From the NCBI GenBank assembly GCA_003155465.1, contig PMCR01000151.1:195-17632 (forward strand): a stretch of 17,438 nt of DNA, in the 5' to 3' direction. Below are positions 15,501-17,438 of this stretch, piece after piece. The notes under the pieces were generated by a model that worked only from the letters and a program-made list of their open reading frames with translations, searched no databases and had not been told where the DNA came from. The first letter of the stretch is position 1, and each line of letters starts with the position of its first letter. Origin of the DNA: Myxococcales bacterium. GTDB lineage: Bacteria; Myxococcota; Polyangia; Fen-1088. Made by a program: the position numbers and the translations under genes.

Positions 15501-15971
15501 GCCGCCTGACGGCTGCTGCCGAACCGCCGATGAAGGAGGCTGGAAGCCGCCCGCACGGGGGCTGGGATCTCCCCCAGAAGTCGGCGGCTTGCGCGATGCG
15601 GGGACGACGGGGTTGGCAACCGCCACGCTTACGCCCGACGCTGGTGGCGTTCCTGTCGGCGCCGAGCCGGCACCGCCCCCCGGTCCCGCGAAGTCGGCAG
15701 GCTCAGGCAGCTTCAAAGCGGCGGCAAGGGCGCGCACCGCAGCCGACACCGCTGGACTGGAACGTGGGGCTGCTGACTGCGCCAAGCTGGACGCGCCTGC
15801 GGGCTGCGAGGACTTGCCGGCCGAGGCCGCAGTCGGGGAGGGAACCGCTCCGGGAAGACCGGCCCGTGTGCCCGGTGAAGGCGTCCGGGCGGGCGGTGAG
15901 CCCGGGGTGGGCGCACTCGATCCGGCTCGGCCGCCTCCCTGAGGTGGCTTCGGGGGAGGTCCGGGTGACAT
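12594..15971 (-). CDS. Large one-pass membrane protein with Pro/Ala-rich tail and propeller-like outer domain
   Basis: 1125-residue protein of unknown function. Residues 1-260 are a Pro/Ala/Ser/Gly-rich, probably disordered cytoplasmic tail. A basic RSRSR stretch and a membrane helix at about 268-291 give an N-in topology. The outer part (about 315-1125) is rich in short blade-like segments with Trp. Examples are DRLWVGSDGDD near 463, DGQIWAF near 507, DKQLWNV and GLWNFSAGKW near 767-781, and DKRVWLAGRGLWLLE near 924. This suggests one or two beta-propellers, like two-component-regulator or WD-type sensors. No kinase, phosphatase or enzyme motif is visible. ATG 15971 is the first start after the upstream gene's in-frame stop and lacks a clear ribosome binding site. 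It lies 78 bases downstream of the DUF6807 lipoprotein gene, so they may form an operon. Confidence 0.8.
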   Translation of the reverse strand: MSPGPPPKPPQGGGRAGSSAPTPGSPPARTPSPGTRAGLPGAVPSPTAASAGKSSQPAGASSLAQSAAPRSSPAVSAAVRALAAALKLPEPADFAGPGGGAGSAPTGTPPASGVSVAVANPVVPASRKPPTSGGDPSPRAGGFQPPSSAVRQQPSGGEPARSTLASRPGTPAPPSSAGQVKRAGAAFFATPAAPARPAQPANVPRSSVGTPSPGTTRKPAAPVAAPAGDRGAPAAAQSPTPPAPNASGPADSPDSGRSSGPLRSRSRMALVVGAGALLLAGGAFLLVFRSVESRRQEAAGAGSGARAGARKSATNTLDIEYHADRNSLRDSLLVGERLLALGRAGNLLVFDRGNFSLLGERQARRSFVCIGPGDEESIHAALSNGAIVRVNLTDLSLTQVGEVTGRPEWIGRRKTGVLVATSNPRRVSYGSSEGRGFAFQLKDLGNGREYPLDAPTTFFLDSKDRLWVGSDGDDRGAKLQVIDLDAGTMKDIPAKDGWNGIQGISELADGQIWAFGGSARPEGRASFIVRVDAGGKAITLWSASADRAKIPSGAPNTPIAHILAAPGRPGAIVVSANDVVDVDNKVKGWKPMGSVGFKVQQGVRADLRAVGRAHRDGDRVILTLGSGGFLDITADSTQRHLLDGQDSVSLPTEIVRMGDGLAFYGTGGPLLYSRGTWRSVPETVAPPRVLMGVGRNEGEERVWAALVSIPVDDKTNIIVAKAGSRRYYNGHMHGLKDTFVTGQWKDGSFKVASQEDIALEPDDTFATPDKQLWNVDNQGLWNFSAGKWRMVMSMPSSSHGALAGGESALDTHGGQRVLSVKSAVGEPLRFVAGIGPPWIGLPFAAFAWAMARLDLNEAGGIPLIDDVPVTIDGVRVQIRDALAWSKGRLLLATNHGLCLYDLRWGNCQALAPSGLDNEVGLIMRDQDKRVWLAGRGLWLLESESVARPLHPAVPALAEADVVAMAEAPDGRLALGLVGRGAVILDVPPKWFQRPPKAPAQPEPWEAPSSFEGRFSDQAVVIRTCRMPTERAAADSQELALAGLKTQLAGAVLAGNPRVHLGEECAFDQRPDVGIYGTDADNLEAPVLAILRKSPLWPELGVAKRYGPPGSRTVELKACGPAGDKK

Positions 15972-16049
15972 TCGGCTGAAGATCAGGATACACGACGATC
16001 CCGGCCTGCGGTACGCACACTCTTCTTCGCGACCCTCCCCGCCCTTGCG

Positions 16050-17378
16050 CTACCTGCCCGCCAGAAAACGCACCTCGACCGCGGGCGGGTCCACGAAGTC
16101 GTTCCACAGACGATCGAACAGTTTGCTGTCCGGCTTGCCGTCGAGCACGACGAACCGATACTTCAGGCTGAGCGGCCGCCCGGAGCTCAGCGGAATGGGG
16201 CCATTCCTGGTGGGGGCAAAGCCGACGACCGGCGCTTCCTGATCGACGAAAACCGCCTCGGGCTCCCTGGTGTTTTGCGGGTGAGCCAGGATGGCCACGC
16301 CGGCCAGCTTGCCGCCGCTCTTGCCGCCCAGATAGCACCAATGCGCCGGCGCGCCCTGGGCCTTGCCCCGGTCTTGGCCCTGAGAGGTCAGGAAGATAGA
16401 CTTGCCGCCTCCTTGCCAATCGCGGCTACCGCGCATGGTGATCCCCCCAAACTGATTCTGACCCAGGGTGATCTGACCGTTCAGGACTTCCTGGCGTGAC
16501 TCCAAGTCCACTACGAAATAGGGCGCCCGCCGCGAATCGCGAAATGCGGTTACCGACCAGCCTTCGCGCAAGGCGGTGGAGCCAATCCGGCCGTCCATGT
16601 CGGTGAAGAACTGATGCGAGCCGAACCCGCCCAGAAGCGGGCCAACCCAAAGGGGAGCGACCGATTCCACGGCGACGCGGCCTTTCTGCAGGCTGGTGTC
16701 CCAGAAGTCCGGATGGCTGTTTCCAAATTCCACTTTCTGCCAGCCGGACCAGATGCCGTGCTGATAGGGTTTGTCCTTGGGATAGTCATCCGTGACCACC
16801 ACACCCGCCGGCGAATAGAGAGGATGAATATACCCATTGCGCGCGTACACCGGCGCGACCTCCTTGCGCACCTGCGAACGCTGGGTCTGGTAGGTGAGGA
16901 TCGGCAGGCCGTCAACCGTCAGCTTGACGCCTTCAGGAACCCGCACCGCCAGCACGCCGCCCTTCCCGGATGCGGCCCCCCCTTCTTCCGCCAGGTAGAT
17001 TGCCTGCGAACCCGCCTTCATGGCTTTGACCCGAAAGGCCACCTGCCCGTCCGCCCGCATCTGCGAAGGCACGCGCCCGCCGCCCGGCTCGCGCACCAGC
17101 ACGGACTTGGCCGGTGGTATTCCCGGCAGAATGGTGCTCACTATGACGTCCTCACGCGCAAGCGAACCAGCCTTGACCGTGAGCTCCCAACGACGATGCG
17201 AATCCTCCGCAGCAGCCTCAGCGGGCGGTGTGGGCGGTGCAGGAGGCGTGGGCGTAGGCGAATCCTTCTTTGCGGCCGGCGGACTGGGGGGCCGCGACGG
17301 CTTGGCTCGGCGGCAGGCCGAGGCGCCCAGTGCGGCACATAGACATGACAGGAAAAGAGTCGAGCGGAACATGTCCAT
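16050..17378 (-). CDS. DUF6807 ('PmoA family') lipoprotein
   Basis: Predicted exported lipoprotein of 442 residues. The signal peptide ends in GASAC with Cys22, followed by a Pro/Ala/Lys stalk (about 25-57). The domain has the DUF6807 signature: RNGYIHPLYSPAGVVVTDDY (180-199), YQHGIWSGW (205-213), DFWDT (224-228) and a late WCYLGG/AILAHP/SLKYRFVVLDG region. The family is often labelled 'methane oxygenase PmoA', but it has no relation to methane monooxygenase. Many members sit in carbohydrate-use loci of planctomycetes and Bacteroidetes, and the fold suggests carbohydrate binding or catalysis. A start at 17372 is also possible; no strong ribosome binding site is seen. It may be co-transcribed with the large membrane protein downstream. 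Confidence 0.83.
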   Translation of the reverse strand: MDMFRSTLFLSCLCAALGASACRRAKPSRPPSPPAAKKDSPTPTPPAPPTPPAEAAAEDSHRRWELTVKAGSLAREDVIVSTILPGIPPAKSVLVREPGGGRVPSQMRADGQVAFRVKAMKAGSQAIYLAEEGGAASGKGGVLAVRVPEGVKLTVDGLPILTYQTQRSQVRKEVAPVYARNGYIHPLYSPAGVVVTDDYPKDKPYQHGIWSGWQKVEFGNSHPDFWDTSLQKGRVAVESVAPLWVGPLLGGFGSHQFFTDMDGRIGSTALREGWSVTAFRDSRRAPYFVVDLESRQEVLNGQITLGQNQFGGITMRGSRDWQGGGKSIFLTSQGQDRGKAQGAPAHWCYLGGKSGGKLAGVAILAHPQNTREPEAVFVDQEAPVVGFAPTRNGPIPLSSGRPLSLKYRFVVLDGKPDSKLFDRLWNDFVDPPAVEVRFLAGR

Positions 17379-17438
17379 GAAACTAGCTCAAAGCGCGCGC
17401 GTCGGGAAGAGGAGGCTAGCTACGGCTTGTCGGGTAAT
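17379..17438. other. Right edge, upstream of the DUF6807 gene
   Basis: Sixty bases with no recognisable feature apart from a GCGCGCGCG run and a GCTAGC palindrome. The promoter of the DUF6807 gene may lie here or beyond the window. Confidence 0.3.

Noticed and set aside
15044..15979. 311-residue plus-strand frame opposite the large membrane protein
   Set aside because: Arg/Pro-rich shadow opposite the disordered Pro/Ala tail; no recognisable domain.

Overview
The window is GC-rich and gene-dense. It looks like chromosomal DNA from a myxobacterium-like organism (Myxococcota, probably Polyangia). Three things point there: secreted lipoproteins with very long Gly/Ser/Thr/Ala tethers, a lipoprotein with a Pro-rich stalk, and a large one-pass membrane protein with a Pro/Ala-rich cytoplasmic tail and a propeller-like outer domain. 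This placement is inferred from protein style, not from a marker gene. I found no rRNA, tRNA or CRISPR.

Layout, left to right. (1) 1-1313, minus: a GH5-type glycoside hydrolase lipoprotein, cut at its C-terminus by the window edge. (2) 1314-1670: a divergent intergenic region with two strong hairpins. (3) 1671-3617, plus: an OPT-family transporter. (4) 3661-4292, plus: a Phd/YefM antitoxin and VapC-like PIN toxin pair, with two identical palindromes in front of it. (5) 4300-6113, minus: an ECF sigma factor, a zinc-finger anti-sigma factor and a signal peptidase I, with abutting or overlapping reading frames. A GyrI-like protein (6170-6811) lies upstream on the same strand. (6) 6853-8451, minus: a family 1 pectate lyase lipoprotein, divergent from an AmpG-like MFS transporter (8559-9821, plus). 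(7) 9811-9939, minus: a short Vgb/streptogramin-lyase-like propeller remnant, then a class I methyltransferase (10008-10772, minus). (8) 10878-12125, minus: an SGNH lipoprotein resembling rhamnogalacturonan acetylesterase (CE12-like). (9) 12126-12593: an intergenic region with a probable transposase C-terminal remnant. (10) 12594-15971, minus: a 1125-residue membrane protein with a propeller-like outer domain. (11) 16050-17378, minus: a DUF6807 ('PmoA family') lipoprotein.

How it fits together: the GH5 enzyme, pectate lyase and CE12-like esterase are all predicted surface lipoproteins on long flexible tethers. Pectate lyase cuts homogalacturonan, the esterase would remove acetyl groups from rhamnogalacturonan, and GH5 enzymes cut beta-linked glucans or mannans. 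This suggests attack on plant cell-wall material at the cell surface. The OPT and MFS transporters could import products, but nothing in the sequence proves that link. The sigma/anti-sigma/signal peptidase cluster suggests envelope-responsive control of protein export.

I see no wholly unprecedented system. The most promising leads are the tethered CAZyme set, the coupled sigma/anti-sigma/signal peptidase operon, and the kinase-less membrane propeller protein.
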